From assembly GCF_023231945.1 (NCBI RefSeq), contig NZ_JAJLJH010000001.1:930001-994000 (forward strand): a DNA stretch of 64,000 bases, in the 5' to 3' direction. Positions 42,891-51,295 of the stretch are shown here, piece after piece; position 1 is the stretch's first letter, and each line of letters starts with the position of its first letter. The notes below the pieces were generated by a model. That model did not search any database. It was not told the origin of the DNA and worked only from the letters and a program-made list of their open reading frames with translations. Source of the DNA: Scleromatobacter humisilvae (lineage in GTDB: Bacteria > Pseudomonadota > Gammaproteobacteria > Burkholderiales > Burkholderiaceae_C). The position numbers and the translations under genes were made by a program.

Positions 42891-44411
42891 GTGCCCGAGG
42901 CATTGCCCGCGCTGCCCGGGGTCGAGGAGCTGTTCGAGCACTTTCCCTGCGGCCTGGTCGTGACCTCGGCGCGCGGAACGATCATGCGCGTCAACGAGAC
43001 GCTCTGTTCGTGGCTGGGCGTGCGGCCCGAAGACATCGTCGGCCGCAAGAAGCTCCAGGATCTCTTCACCGTGGGCGGGCGCATCTTCCACCAGACGCAC
43101 TGGCTGCCGATGCTGCAGATGCAGGGCTCGCTTTCCGAGGTGAAGTTCGACCTGACGCACAAGGACGGACGTGCGATCCCCATGCTGTTGAACGCCGTGC
43201 GTCGCAAGACCGGCAACGGCGAGTTCGACGAGGTCTCGCTGACGATCTCGGAGGAGCGCAACAAGTACGAGAAGGAACTCCTGTTCGCGCGCAAGCGCGC
43301 GGACGACCTGCTGGTGCAGCAGCGTGCAGCGCAACGGACGCTGGAGGAGGCCCAGTCGCGACTGCAACTGGCCGTTCGCGTCGGGGCGCTGTACCTGTGG
43401 GACGTGGACGCCTCCACGCTGCGGCGCAGGTACCAGCCGGAGGTCGCGCTGCTGCTGGGCCACGCGTCGCCGGTCGCCGTCGATCACGACATGTTCCTCG
43501 CCGCCATCGTCGACGAGGATGTCGACGCGGAAGCATCCGCGTTCCGCGCTGCACTGGAACAGCCCGGCCAGGTCCACACCTGGGCGCATCGCCTGAACGG
43601 CGCGGACGGCGTGCAGCGGGTCGTCTCCGTCTCGGCCCAGGCCTTCACGGACGATGACGGCACCCTCGCACAGCTCGTCGGCGTGGCCAGCGACATCACC
43701 GAGTCGGTGCTCGAGCGTTCGCGCGCGCACGATCGCGCCATGTTCGCCGAACAGATGATGGCCATCGTGAGCCACGACCTGCGCAACCCGTTGTCGGCGA
43801 TCGTCATGGGAGCCCAGGTCGTCGGCCTGGGCAACGACTTGTCCGACCAGAAGAGCAAGGCATTGGCGCGCGTGGTCAGTTCCGCGCGGCGTGCGCGACG
43901 GCTGATCGACGAACTGCTGGACTTCACGTTGGCGCGCGTGGGCCGCGGCCTGTCGGTCAACCGGACGCCGGTCGATCTGCGGATGCTGGTCGCCAAGGTC
44001 GTCGATGAACTGGCGCCCGCGTTTCCGGGACGCGGATTGAAGGTGCACGCCATCGGCAGCGGGACGTGCACGGCCGACGCCGATCGTGTCGCCCAGCTCG
44101 TCGGCAACCTGGTCGCCAATGCGATGACTTACGGTGCCGTCGACGCCGACGTCACCGTGACCAGTTGGCTGGCGGGCGGTATGGCCGGCATCCACGTGCA
44201 CAACGAAGGCGCCCCCATCCCGCCTGCATTGCTGTCCGCGATCTTCGAGCCCATGGTTCGAGGAACGCCCGAGAACAGCTCCGCGCGGAGCGTGGGCCTG
44301 GGGCTCTTCATCGTGCGCGCGATCGCCGATGCGCATGGCGGCGAGGTCAAGGTGCGATCTTCGGCCGAGGCGGGAACGACCTTCGAGTTCAGCTTCCCCG
44401 CGGCCGGCTAG
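42891..44411 (+). CDS. PAS-domain sensor histidine kinase paired with RsbQ-like hydrolase
   Basis: The 506-residue soluble kinase starts with a PAS domain (residues 10-120: LFEHFPCGLVVTSARGTIMR and GGRIFHQTHWLPMLQMQGSL). The second block is the PAS type seen in RsbP-like proteins. A short coiled coil and a weaker second PAS (150-265) follow, then HisKA with His295 in AIVSHDLRNPLSAIVMGAQV. HATPase_c comes last, with NLVANAMTYGAV (N box) and SVGLGLFIVRAIADAHGG (G2 box). There is no membrane segment. It starts with GTG one base after the hydrolase stop, so the two are translationally coupled. The signal is probably a small molecule processed or sensed by the hydrolase. Confidence 0.9.
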   Translation: MPEALPALPGVEELFEHFPCGLVVTSARGTIMRVNETLCSWLGVRPEDIVGRKKLQDLFTVGGRIFHQTHWLPMLQMQGSLSEVKFDLTHKDGRAIPMLLNAVRRKTGNGEFDEVSLTISEERNKYEKELLFARKRADDLLVQQRAAQRTLEEAQSRLQLAVRVGALYLWDVDASTLRRRYQPEVALLLGHASPVAVDHDMFLAAIVDEDVDAEASAFRAALEQPGQVHTWAHRLNGADGVQRVVSVSAQAFTDDDGTLAQLVGVASDITESVLERSRAHDRAMFAEQMMAIVSHDLRNPLSAIVMGAQVVGLGNDLSDQKSKALARVVSSARRARRLIDELLDFTLARVGRGLSVNRTPVDLRMLVAKVVDELAPAFPGRGLKVHAIGSGTCTADADRVAQLVGNLVANAMTYGAVDADVTVTSWLAGGMAGIHVHNEGAPIPPALLSAIFEPMVRGTPENSSARSVGLGLFIVRAIADAHGGEVKVRSSAEAGTTFEFSFPAAG

Positions 44412-44704
44412 CAGGCAGCAGTCGCCGGGTCGACGCGCGGCGAGGCCTCCGCGGCTCGGCGCCCGCGACCGGCGGCCGGATCGCCCGGCGAGCTGAATCC
44501 CGTTCCGGGGCAATCCACCAAGGCTTCCATGACACCCACGTCCTGCCTTCTCCTCGCTGCCACGCACGCGGCCTGCGTCGCCGTGACGAGTGCGGCCTCG
44601 ATCTGATTCCTCCGGTCGTAAAAAAAGGAGAGCCTGGGCTCCCCCTTCCGGTCTGCAGCAACGATGCGCTGCAGCTCAGATCGCGACCGGGCCTGCACAG
44701 GCAT
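44408..44704 (-). CDS. Possible small hypothetical protein
   Basis: The 98-residue frame (MPVQARSRSELQRIVAADRK, then RLSFFYDRRNQIEAALVTAT) has no recognised family. The first 60 residues look protein-like with mixed helix pattern, but the second half is a low-complexity Ala/Arg/Pro stretch. It lies 24 bp downstream of the response-regulator gene on the same strand, so it could be cotranscribed, or the region may be non-coding. Confidence 0.3.
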   Translation of the reverse strand: MPVQARSRSELQRIVAADRKGEPRLSFFYDRRNQIEAALVTATQAACVAARRRQDVGVMEALVDCPGTGFSSPGDPAAGRGRRAAEASPRVDPATAAC

Positions 44705-44728
44705 CCGATGACCGATGCACGCCCTGAT

Positions 44729-45103
44729 CTACCGATCACACTGCGTGCGATCCAGGAGGTCGTCGATCTCCTGCAGCCTGGGCGGCTTGGACAGCTTCAC
44801 GTCGAAGACGTCCGACCCCGAGCGCAAGGGCTCCTCGTCCGCGGACATGCCGGTCAGCGACGCGATGAGCTGCGGAGGCTCGCTCCCGTCGCGCATCAGG
44901 CGGGCTGCACTGCAGCCGTCGAGGCGGGGCATCTGGACGTCGAGGATCGCCAGGTCGGGATGCCAGTCCGCGCAGACTTCCACGGCCTCCTGCCCGTCGT
45001 ACGCCGCGAATGCCACATGCCCCTTCGCGCGAAGAAGGTCGACGAGGGAGTCGGCGGAGTCGTGGTTGTCGTCGACGACGAGAACACGGCATCGAGTAGG
45101 CAT
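44729..45103 (-). CDS. Single-domain response regulator
   Basis: The 124-residue protein is a lone receiver domain: MPTRCRVLVVDDNHDSADSL with the acidic pair, the phosphorylated Asp55 in LAILDVQMPRLDG, a Thr in the LTG block and the conserved Lys in KLSKPPRL. There is no output domain. ATG 45103 gives the normal REC start; a longer form adds 11 residues. It lies 317 bp from the end of the PAS kinase gene on the opposite strand and could be its partner in phosphotransfer, as such stand-alone receivers often accompany hybrid-type systems; this is inference. Confidence 0.88.
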   Translation of the reverse strand: MPTRCRVLVVDDNHDSADSLVDLLRAKGHVAFAAYDGQEAVEVCADWHPDLAILDVQMPRLDGCSAARLMRDGSEPPQLIASLTGMSADEEPLRSGSDVFDVKLSKPPRLQEIDDLLDRTQCDR

Positions 45104-45278
45104 GGCGGCAATCAGGGGCATGGATGGCCATGCCAAGCAATGCGCGATCCCGCGCGCGCCTCTTCAACGACGATGCGCCGAACCGGGCTCCACCAACTCG
45201 CGATGCTGCTCGGCCAGGGCGCTGCCGGGCGTCGGCGCGGCCGACCCCTCTTCTTGCAGGCCGCCAGCGCGTGCCGGC

Positions 45279-46172
45279 TCAGGCCCCGGCGACCTCGTGG
45301 TCGGCCATCAGCTCGAGCGCGCGAACGAGCGCGGAGTGGTCGAGGTCGGCCATGCCGTTGGCGGCGCAGGCCTGCATCAGCTGCGCGGCGCTGGCGGTCT
45401 GCGGCAGCGACACGCCGAGGTCGCGCGCGCCCTGCAGCGCGAGGCCCAGGTCCTTCTGGTGCAGCCGGATGCGGAAGCCCGGCGCGAAGGTGCGCTTGAT
45501 CATGCGTTCGCCGTGCACCTCGAGGATGCGGCTGGCCGCGAAGCCGCCCATCAGCGCCTGGCGCACGCGCGCGGGGTCGGCGCCGGCCTTGGACGCGAAC
45601 AGCAGCGCCTCGCCCACCGCGGCGATGTTGAGCGCGACGATGATCTGGTTGGCGACCTTCGTCGTCTGCCCGTCGCCGTTGCCGCCGACCAGCGTGATGT
45701 TCCTGCCCATCGTCTCCAACAACGGTCGGACGCGCTCGAAGACGGCCTCGTCGCCGCCGCACATGATCGTCAGCGACGCGGCCTTCGCGCCGACCTCGCC
45801 GCCCGAGACCGGCGCGTCGATGTAGTCGGCGCCGACATCGTTGATGCGCCTGGCGAAGGCCTTGGTCGCCATCGGCGAGATCGAGCTCATGTCGACGACG
45901 ACCTTGCGGGCGCCGCCGCCCGCCAGGCCGGCGGCGACACCCTGCTCGCCGAACAGCACGGCCTCGACGTCGGGCGTGTCCGGCACCATCAGGAAGACGA
46001 CGTCCGCGCGCTGCGCGACGTCCCGCGCGTTGCCCAGCAGCGTCGCCGCCGACGCCGCGATCGACGCCGGCACCTTGCCGCGCGTGCAGGCGAAGAGCTC
46101 GTGTCCGGCGTTCAGGAGGTTGAGCGCCATCGGCGCGCCCATGATTCCGAGGCCGATGAATCCGACTTTCAT
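45279..46172 (-). CDS. garR: 2-hydroxy-3-oxopropionate (tartronate semialdehyde) reductase
   Basis: The 297-residue beta-hydroxyacid dehydrogenase starts MKVGFIGLGIMGAPMALNLL with GxGxxG. It contains DMSSISPMATKAFA (substrate-binding), DAPVSGGEVGAKAASLTIMC and the catalytic Lys in GQTTKVANQI, all family signatures. It should reduce tartronate semialdehyde to glycerate with NAD(P)H. It is the last gene of a leftward operon behind a class II HpcH/HpaI aldolase (22 bp gap) and gudD, which together take glucarate to pyruvate and glycerate; the context sets GarR apart from other family members such as 3-hydroxyisobutyrate dehydrogenase. Confidence 0.88.
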   Translation of the reverse strand: MKVGFIGLGIMGAPMALNLLNAGHELFACTRGKVPASIAASAATLLGNARDVAQRADVVFLMVPDTPDVEAVLFGEQGVAAGLAGGGARKVVVDMSSISPMATKAFARRINDVGADYIDAPVSGGEVGAKAASLTIMCGGDEAVFERVRPLLETMGRNITLVGGNGDGQTTKVANQIIVALNIAAVGEALLFASKAGADPARVRQALMGGFAASRILEVHGERMIKRTFAPGFRIRLHQKDLGLALQGARDLGVSLPQTASAAQLMQACAANGMADLDHSALVRALELMADHEVAGA

Positions 46173-46194
46173 TCGAGTGTCCTTGTGGATGGGT

Positions 46195-46983
46195 TCAGTA
46201 GGTGCCGGCGGCGGGCGGCGCCGACGCGCGGCGCATCCGCGCGACCGTCTGCTGCGCGCCCGCGGCGATGAAGCGGGCATCGGAGCCCACCGTGACGAAC
46301 TGGAACCCGTTGGCGATGCGCGCGAGGGCGCCGTCGGTCGTGCCGTTGTGGATGCCCGCGACCAGCCCGTGCGCCTTGGCGCGCGCCAGGATGTGGGCGA
46401 TCGCCTGCGCGGCCTTGGGGTCGACGTCGTCGAAGACCGGGCGGCATCCCAGCGCCAGCGACAGGTCCGACGGCCCGATGTAGATCGCGTCGAGGCCTTC
46501 GACGGACAGGATCTCGTCGAGGTTGTCCAGCGCCTGCGCCGTCTCGATCATCGCGAAGGTCACGATGGTGTCGTTGGCATGTTCCGCATAGTCCGCGCCG
46601 CCGTACAGCGACGCGCGCACCGGGCCGAAGCTGCGCGTGCCCTGCGGCGCGTAGTGCGTCCACGCGACCAGCTTCTGCGCATCCTCGCGCGTGTTGACCA
46701 TCGGGCAGATCACGCCGTACGCGCCGGCGTCCAGCGTCTTCATGAGGATGCCGGCCTCGAGCCAGGGCACGCGCACGACGGGCACGGTGTCGGTGGTCGA
46801 GATCGCCTGCAGCATCGGGACCATCGACGCGTAGTCGACCACGCCGTGCTGCAGGTCGATCGTCAGGCTGTCCCAGCCCTGATGGGCCATCGTCTCGGCC
46901 GAGAAGCTGCTCGGGATGGCGAGCCAGCCGTTGACGACGGCGCCGCCGGATTTCCAGATCGAGCGCAGGCGGTTTTCTCTCAT
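46195..46983 (-). CDS. garL: HpcH/HpaI family aldolase, probable 2-dehydro-3-deoxyglucarate aldolase
   Basis: The 262-residue class II aldolase has the HpcH/HpaI barrel motifs: WDSLTIDLQHGVVDYASMVP, VPVVRVPWLEAGILMKTLDA, AYGVICPMVNTREDAQKLVA, and FAMIETAQALDNLDEILSVE with the metal-binding Glu. GLDAIYIGPSDLSLALGCRP carries the Asp. Position between gudD and garR indicates that it splits 5-dehydro-4-deoxyglucarate into pyruvate and tartronate semialdehyde. Sequence alone does not separate it from other oxo-acid aldolases of the family. It starts 65 bp after the gudD stop. Confidence 0.85.
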   Translation of the reverse strand: MRENRLRSIWKSGGAVVNGWLAIPSSFSAETMAHQGWDSLTIDLQHGVVDYASMVPMLQAISTTDTVPVVRVPWLEAGILMKTLDAGAYGVICPMVNTREDAQKLVAWTHYAPQGTRSFGPVRASLYGGADYAEHANDTIVTFAMIETAQALDNLDEILSVEGLDAIYIGPSDLSLALGCRPVFDDVDPKAAQAIAHILARAKAHGLVAGIHNGTTDGALARIANGFQFVTVGSDARFIAAGAQQTVARMRRASAPPAAGTY

Positions 46984-47048
46984 GGCGGACTCCGGTGTGG
47001 ACGGGAAAAGGCGATCGGCGACGCGCGCACGCCGGACCGCGAGCCGGC

Positions 47049-48383
47049 TCAGCGATCCAGCGCCGGCCGCTTGGGATCGAACTTCCAGCCCGGGATCAGG
47101 AACTGCATCGCCATCGCGTCGTCGCGCGCGCCGAGGCCGTGCTGCTGGTAGAGGCGGTGGGCCTTCTCGACCTCGCCCATGTCGAGCTCGATGCCGAGGC
47201 CGGGCTTCTTCGGCACCTGCACGAGACCGCCGACGATCCGCAGCGGCTCCTTCGTGAGGCGCTGCCCGTCCTGCCAGATCCAGTGCGTGTCGATCGCCGT
47301 CACGCGGCCCGGCGCCGCGGCGCCGACGTGCGTGAACATCGCCAGCGAGACGTCGAAGTGATTGTTGGAGTGCGAGCCCCAGGTCAGGCCCCAGTCGCGG
47401 CAGGTCTGGGCCACGCGGATGGAGCCGGCCATCGTCCAGAAGTGCGGATCGGCCAGCGGGATGTCGACCGACTGCAGCGCCAGCGCATGGCTCATCTGCC
47501 GCCAGTCGGTCGCGATCATGTTGGTGGCGGTCGGCAGTCCGGTGGCGCGGCGGAACTCGGCCATCACCTCGCGGCCGGAGAAGCCGTCCTCCGCGCCGCA
47601 CGGGTCTTCCGCGTAGGCGACGACGACGCGCATGTCCTTCATCAGGCGGATCGCGTCCTTCAGCAGCCATCCGCCGTTCGGGTCGAGCGTGACGCGCGCC
47701 TGCGGGAAGCGCTCGTGCAGCGCGACGATCGCCTCGATCTCCTCGTCGCCGCGCAACACGCCGCCCTTCAGCTTGAAGTCGTTGAAGCCGTAGCGCTCGT
47801 GCGCGGCCTCGGCCAAACGCACGATGGCCTCCGGCGTCATCGCCTGCTCGTGGCGCAGCCGGAGCCAGTCGTCGGCGGCCTCGGGATCGCGCGCGTACGG
47901 CAGGTCCGTCCTGTCGCGGTCGCCGACATAGAACAGGTAGCCGAGCATCTCGACGGCGTCGCGCTGCTGGCCCTCGCCGAGCAGCGCCGCGACCGGCACG
48001 TCGAGGTGCTGGCCGAGCAGGTCGAGCAGCGCGGACTCGATCGCCGTGACGGCGTGGATGGTCGTGCGCAGGTCGAAGGTCTGCAGGCCGCGGCCGCCGG
48101 CATCGCGGTCGGCGAAGGCCTGCTGGATGCGGGCGAGCAGGCCCTGGTGGGCGCCGATGGCTTGTCCGACCACCAGCGGACGCGCGTCCTCCAGCGTCTG
48201 GCGGATCTTCTCGCCGCCGGGCACTTCGCCGACGCCCGTCCGGCCGGCGGAGTCGGTCAGCAGCAGCAGGTTGCGCGTGAAGAACGGGCCGTGCGCGCCG
48301 CTCAGGTTCAGCAACATGCTGTCGCGGCCGGCGACGGGAATGACGGTCAGCGAGGTGACGACCGGCGTGGAGGATTGCGGCAT
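47049..48383 (-). CDS. gudD: Glucarate dehydratase
   Basis: The 444-residue enolase-superfamily enzyme dehydrates D-glucarate to 5-dehydro-4-deoxyglucarate. It has FKLKGG with Lys204 and Lys206 (the K-x-K of the mandelate-racemase/GlucD group), Asp234 and Asn236 in TLDPNGGW, metal ligands in AYAEDPCG and NMIATDW, and GSHSNNHFD with the catalytic His338. These residues sit one position from those of the E. coli enzyme, and overall length is the same, so activity is likely. It heads the gudD-garL-garR operon. Two copies of a 22-bp direct repeat lie upstream at 48478 and 48592 and probably bind the regulator. Confidence 0.95.
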   Translation of the reverse strand: MPQSSTPVVTSLTVIPVAGRDSMLLNLSGAHGPFFTRNLLLLTDSAGRTGVGEVPGGEKIRQTLEDARPLVVGQAIGAHQGLLARIQQAFADRDAGGRGLQTFDLRTTIHAVTAIESALLDLLGQHLDVPVAALLGEGQQRDAVEMLGYLFYVGDRDRTDLPYARDPEAADDWLRLRHEQAMTPEAIVRLAEAAHERYGFNDFKLKGGVLRGDEEIEAIVALHERFPQARVTLDPNGGWLLKDAIRLMKDMRVVVAYAEDPCGAEDGFSGREVMAEFRRATGLPTATNMIATDWRQMSHALALQSVDIPLADPHFWTMAGSIRVAQTCRDWGLTWGSHSNNHFDVSLAMFTHVGAAAPGRVTAIDTHWIWQDGQRLTKEPLRIVGGLVQVPKKPGLGIELDMGEVEKAHRLYQQHGLGARDDAMAMQFLIPGWKFDPKRPALDR

Positions 48384-48477
48384 GGAGGCTCCAGGCGAAA
48401 GGCGATTCGTCGCACGCCGCGTCCCCGCACGTCCGCGAATGCGCGGCGCCGCTGGCACGGACGCCGCTCGACGCAAG

Positions 48478-48613
48478 TTGTATGTTGTCCGATGACTTGA
48501 TCGAACTATCCGCCTTTGAGCCCGAAGTGACAACCAGGGGTTTATGCTGATCCGTGAGGCGCGCCCTCGCCCGCGGAGGTTGCACGCCTTGTTGTACGAT
48601 GTCTTATGAGTTG
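48478..48613. promoter_or_regulatory. Two 22-bp direct repeats upstream of gudD
   Basis: The segments 48478-48499 and 48592-48613 begin TTGTATGTTGTC and TTGTACGATGTC respectively and match at 17 of 22 positions. They lie 95 and 209 bp before the gudD start. FCD-type GntR regulators of sugar-acid operons often use such TTGTA-containing sites in pairs, so this may be the operator of the glucarate operon. The regulator gene is not adjacent. Confidence 0.5.
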
Positions 48614-48621
48614 GTTGGCCT

Positions 48622-49215
48622 TCAACGCGGCTTGACGAGTTGCCAGTCGAGGTGCGACCGCACCGTCGGCCACTCGGCGCGCGTGATGCTGTAGACGCAG
48701 GTGTCGCGCAGCGAACCGTCGCGCGCGAGCGCGTGGCTGCGCAGCACGCCATCGAGCTTGGCACCGAGGCGCTCGATCGCGCGCCGGCTCTGGTGGTTGA
48801 CGAAATGGGTGCGCAGTTCGACGGCGATGCACTCGAGCGCCTCGAACGCGTGGCCCAGCAGCAGGCGCTTGCACTCGGTGTTGAACGCGCTGCGCTGCAT
48901 CGAGGCGGCGGTCCAGGTCGAGCCGATCTCGACGCGGCGGTTGGGGGTGTCGACGTTCATGTAGCTGGTCATGCCGACGACCTTGCCGCGCGCGTCGCGC
49001 GTCGTGAACGGCAGCATCGAGCCGTGCACCTGCAGGTCGAGCCGGCGTGCAATCTCGGCGCGCATGTCCTCGGGACGCGGGATCTTCGTGTACCAGAGGT
49101 TCCACAACTCGCCGTCGCGCACGGCGGCGACGAGTTCGTCGTGATGATGGAGCGACAGCGGTTCGAGCGAGCACGACGTGCCCTCGAGACGGATCGGCGA
49201 CGGCCAGGTCGACAT
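48622..49215 (-). CDS. GNAT family N-acetyltransferase (RimJ/RimL-like)
   Basis: The 197-residue protein has the GNAT acetyl-CoA fold. It starts with [20 protein letters not shown], then [40 protein letters not shown] and [20 protein letters not shown], the last being the block in which the RimJ/RimL type carries N-x-S-R. It probably acetylates protein N-termini or an antibiotic/amine; the acceptor is unknown. ATG 49215 is the first in the frame with family homology. It is divergent from the MocR-type gene at 49321, which may regulate it, with 105 bp between. Confidence 0.87.
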   Translation of the reverse strand: MSTWPSPIRLEGTSCSLEPLSLHHHDELVAAVRDGELWNLWYTKIPRPEDMRAEIARRLDLQVHGSMLPFTTRDARGKVVGMTSYMNVDTPNRRVEIGSTWTAASMQRSAFNTECKRLLLGHAFEALECIAVELRTHFVNHQSRRAIERLGAKLDGVLRSHALARDGSLRDTCVYSITRAEWPTVRSHLDWQLVKPR

Positions 49216-49320
49216 CGGCAGCTTCCTTGTGAAGAGAGGCCTCCACGTTAAGCCGCTGCTGGATCTCCGAGAAGTGCCAGAATTGCTACTTTTGATGGTG
49301 CCACGAAGGAACGTCCCGAC

Positions 49321-50817
49321 ATGCCCGCCACGCTGCTGCCGCAGGTGCTGCTCGAGGAGCCGCTGGATCGCGCGCGCGGCGCGGCGCCGCTGCAGCGCCA
49401 GCTCCATCAGCGCCTGAAGCAGGCGATCCTGCGCGGGCGCCTCGCCGCGGGCAGCCGGCTGCCGGGGTCGCGCGCGCTGGCCGAGGCGCTGGCGGTCTCG
49501 CGCAACACCGTGACCGCCGCCTACGAGCTGCTCGCCGCCGAAGGCTACCTGCAGCCGGATCGACGCGGCACGCGCGTGGCCGCCCTGGCGACCGCGCCGC
49601 GGCCCGCCGCCGCGCGCGCGGTGCCGCCGATGGCGGACGTCGCCCGACGGCTGGCGCGCATCCACGTCGTGGCCAAGCCGGGCCACGAGATCGCGCTGCG
49701 CCCCGGCGTGCCGGCGCTCGCGCACTTTCCGCTCGCGGACTGGCGCCGTGCGCTCGATCGCGCAATCGACGCCGCCGGTCCGGCGGGCCTCGGCCAGGGC
49801 GACCCGCTCGGCGAGCCGGCGCTGCGCGGCGCGATCGCGCGCCATCTCAGCGTCGCGCGCGGCGTGCGCTGCGACCCGGCGCACATCGTCGTGACGGAAG
49901 GCGCGCACGAGGCGCTGTCGCTGTGCGCGCGGCTGCTGGCCAATCCGGGCGACACCGTCTGGATCGAGGAGCCCGGCTATCGCGGCGCGCGCGCGGCGAT
50001 GCACGCCGCCGATCTCGACGTGCAGGCGGTTCGCGTCGACGCCGACGGCCTCGCCGCGAGCGACGCCGACTGGGCCGCGCGCCCGCCGCGCCTCGTCTGC
50101 ACGACGCCGTCGCACCAGTACCCGACCGGCGCCGTCCTCAGCGCCGCGCGGCGTCTCGCGCTGATCGCCAACGCGCGGCGCCATGGCGCGTGGATCGTCG
50201 AGGACGACTACGACAGCGAGTTCCGCCACGCCGGCGAGGCGATCGGCGCGATGCAGGGCCTGGTGCCGCACGCGCCGGTGCTGTACGTCGGCTCCTTCAG
50301 CAAGACCTTGTTCCCGTCGCTGCGCATCGGCTTCCTCGTGCTGCCGGAGGCGCTCGCGGCCCGCGTCGCCGCGCCGCTCGGCGAGCTGCTGCGCAGCGGG
50401 CATCGCCACGAGCAGCTCGCGCTTGCCGGCTTCATCGAGAGCGGCGCGTACGGCCGCCATCTCGGCCGCATGGGACGGCTGTATCGCGAGCGCCAGCGCG
50501 CGTTGCGCGAGGCGCTGTCGCAGCACCTGCGCGTGCCGCACGGCATCGAGGGCGGACGCGGCGGCCTGCATCTCGTCGTGCGCCTGCCGGCCGACCATCC
50601 CGATCGCGCGATCGAACAGGCCGCGCTGCGCCACGGCATGGCGCCGCAGGCGTTGTCGAGCTTCGCGGCGCGCCCCACCGCCGCGGACAACGGCCTCGTG
50701 CTCGGCTACGGCAACACGTCGGCCGAGTTGTTCGAGCCGCTGGTGCGGCGGCTGTCGCAGCTCGCGCGCGCCGCACGCCAGCGCAGCAGCGTCACTGGCC
50801 CACGACCACCTCGCTGA
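49321..50817 (+). CDS. PdxR/MocR-type PLP-dependent transcriptional regulator
   Basis: The 498-residue protein combines a GntR HTH (residues 20-95: PLQRQLHQRLKQAILRGRLA, LPGSRALAEALAVSRNTVTA) with an aminotransferase-like domain: VVTEGAHEALSLCARLLANP, IVEDDYDSEFRHAG and YVGSFSKTLFPSLRIGF, with the PLP Lys. It is closer to the PdxR group (DDYDSEFR block) than the 36139 gene. PdxR regulates vitamin B6 synthesis, but the nearest genes here are a divergent acetyltransferase and an overlapping EthD protein, so a local target is possible. Its 3' end overlaps the EthD gene by 26 bp on the other strand. Confidence 0.92.
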   Translation: MPATLLPQVLLEEPLDRARGAAPLQRQLHQRLKQAILRGRLAAGSRLPGSRALAEALAVSRNTVTAAYELLAAEGYLQPDRRGTRVAALATAPRPAAARAVPPMADVARRLARIHVVAKPGHEIALRPGVPALAHFPLADWRRALDRAIDAAGPAGLGQGDPLGEPALRGAIARHLSVARGVRCDPAHIVVTEGAHEALSLCARLLANPGDTVWIEEPGYRGARAAMHAADLDVQAVRVDADGLAASDADWAARPPRLVCTTPSHQYPTGAVLSAARRLALIANARRHGAWIVEDDYDSEFRHAGEAIGAMQGLVPHAPVLYVGSFSKTLFPSLRIGFLVLPEALAARVAAPLGELLRSGHRHEQLALAGFIESGAYGRHLGRMGRLYRERQRALREALSQHLRVPHGIEGGRGGLHLVVRLPADHPDRAIEQAALRHGMAPQALSSFAARPTAADNGLVLGYGNTSAELFEPLVRRLSQLARAARQRSSVTGPRPPR

Positions 50818-51109
50818 CCTGCATCACCGGCTGCAGGTCCGTGTAGTTCGCGATGTCCGCCAGGATCGCCTTCGCATGCGGCCCGAAGCCGGCCTGGAAG
50901 CTCTCGACCGAGTCGCTGTAGATATGGCACATGCCGACGAAAGGTGCGGGTTCGCCGGGCGCGCCGCCGGCGAGGCCCTTGTCCACCGTGTAGAACAGGC
51001 ACTTGTCGCCCATCGAACTCTTCACGAGCGGCATGTGCTTGTCGCGGTAGTAGGCGTGGTCGAACCTCGCGCCCAGGGTGTTCGGGTACATCACGCTGAC
51101 CTTGATCAT
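50792..51109 (-). CDS. EthD family reductase/monooxygenase-like protein
   Basis: The 105-residue alpha/beta-barrel protein begins MIKVSVMYPNTLGARFDHAY then YRDKHMPLV, the FDxxYYxxKHxPL motif of the EthD family. It continues with FVGMCHIYSDSVESFQAGFG. EthD-like proteins occur in ether degradation and polyketide pathways and often accompany oxidoreductases; the reaction is unknown. It is read leftwards and overlaps the 3' end of the PdxR-type gene by 26 bp. ATG 51109 is well placed after AGGAGCC. Confidence 0.85.
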   Translation of the reverse strand: MIKVSVMYPNTLGARFDHAYYRDKHMPLVKSSMGDKCLFYTVDKGLAGGAPGEPAPFVGMCHIYSDSVESFQAGFGPHAKAILADIANYTDLQPVMQVSEVVVGQ

Positions 51110-51295
51110 GGCTGGCTCCTCGATGCCGGGACGCATCATTGCGGTGCGGAATCCTGCACCGAAAGGGACGCGCCAACAAGCCGAGCCGATCTCGAAAACA
51201 CGCCTTGTCACGCCGGATCGACGATGTAGATTCCCTGCTTGGTTGGCGCCGCGAACTCGGATCCCCGATGTCAGGCGAACCGGAGGCGACGAACG

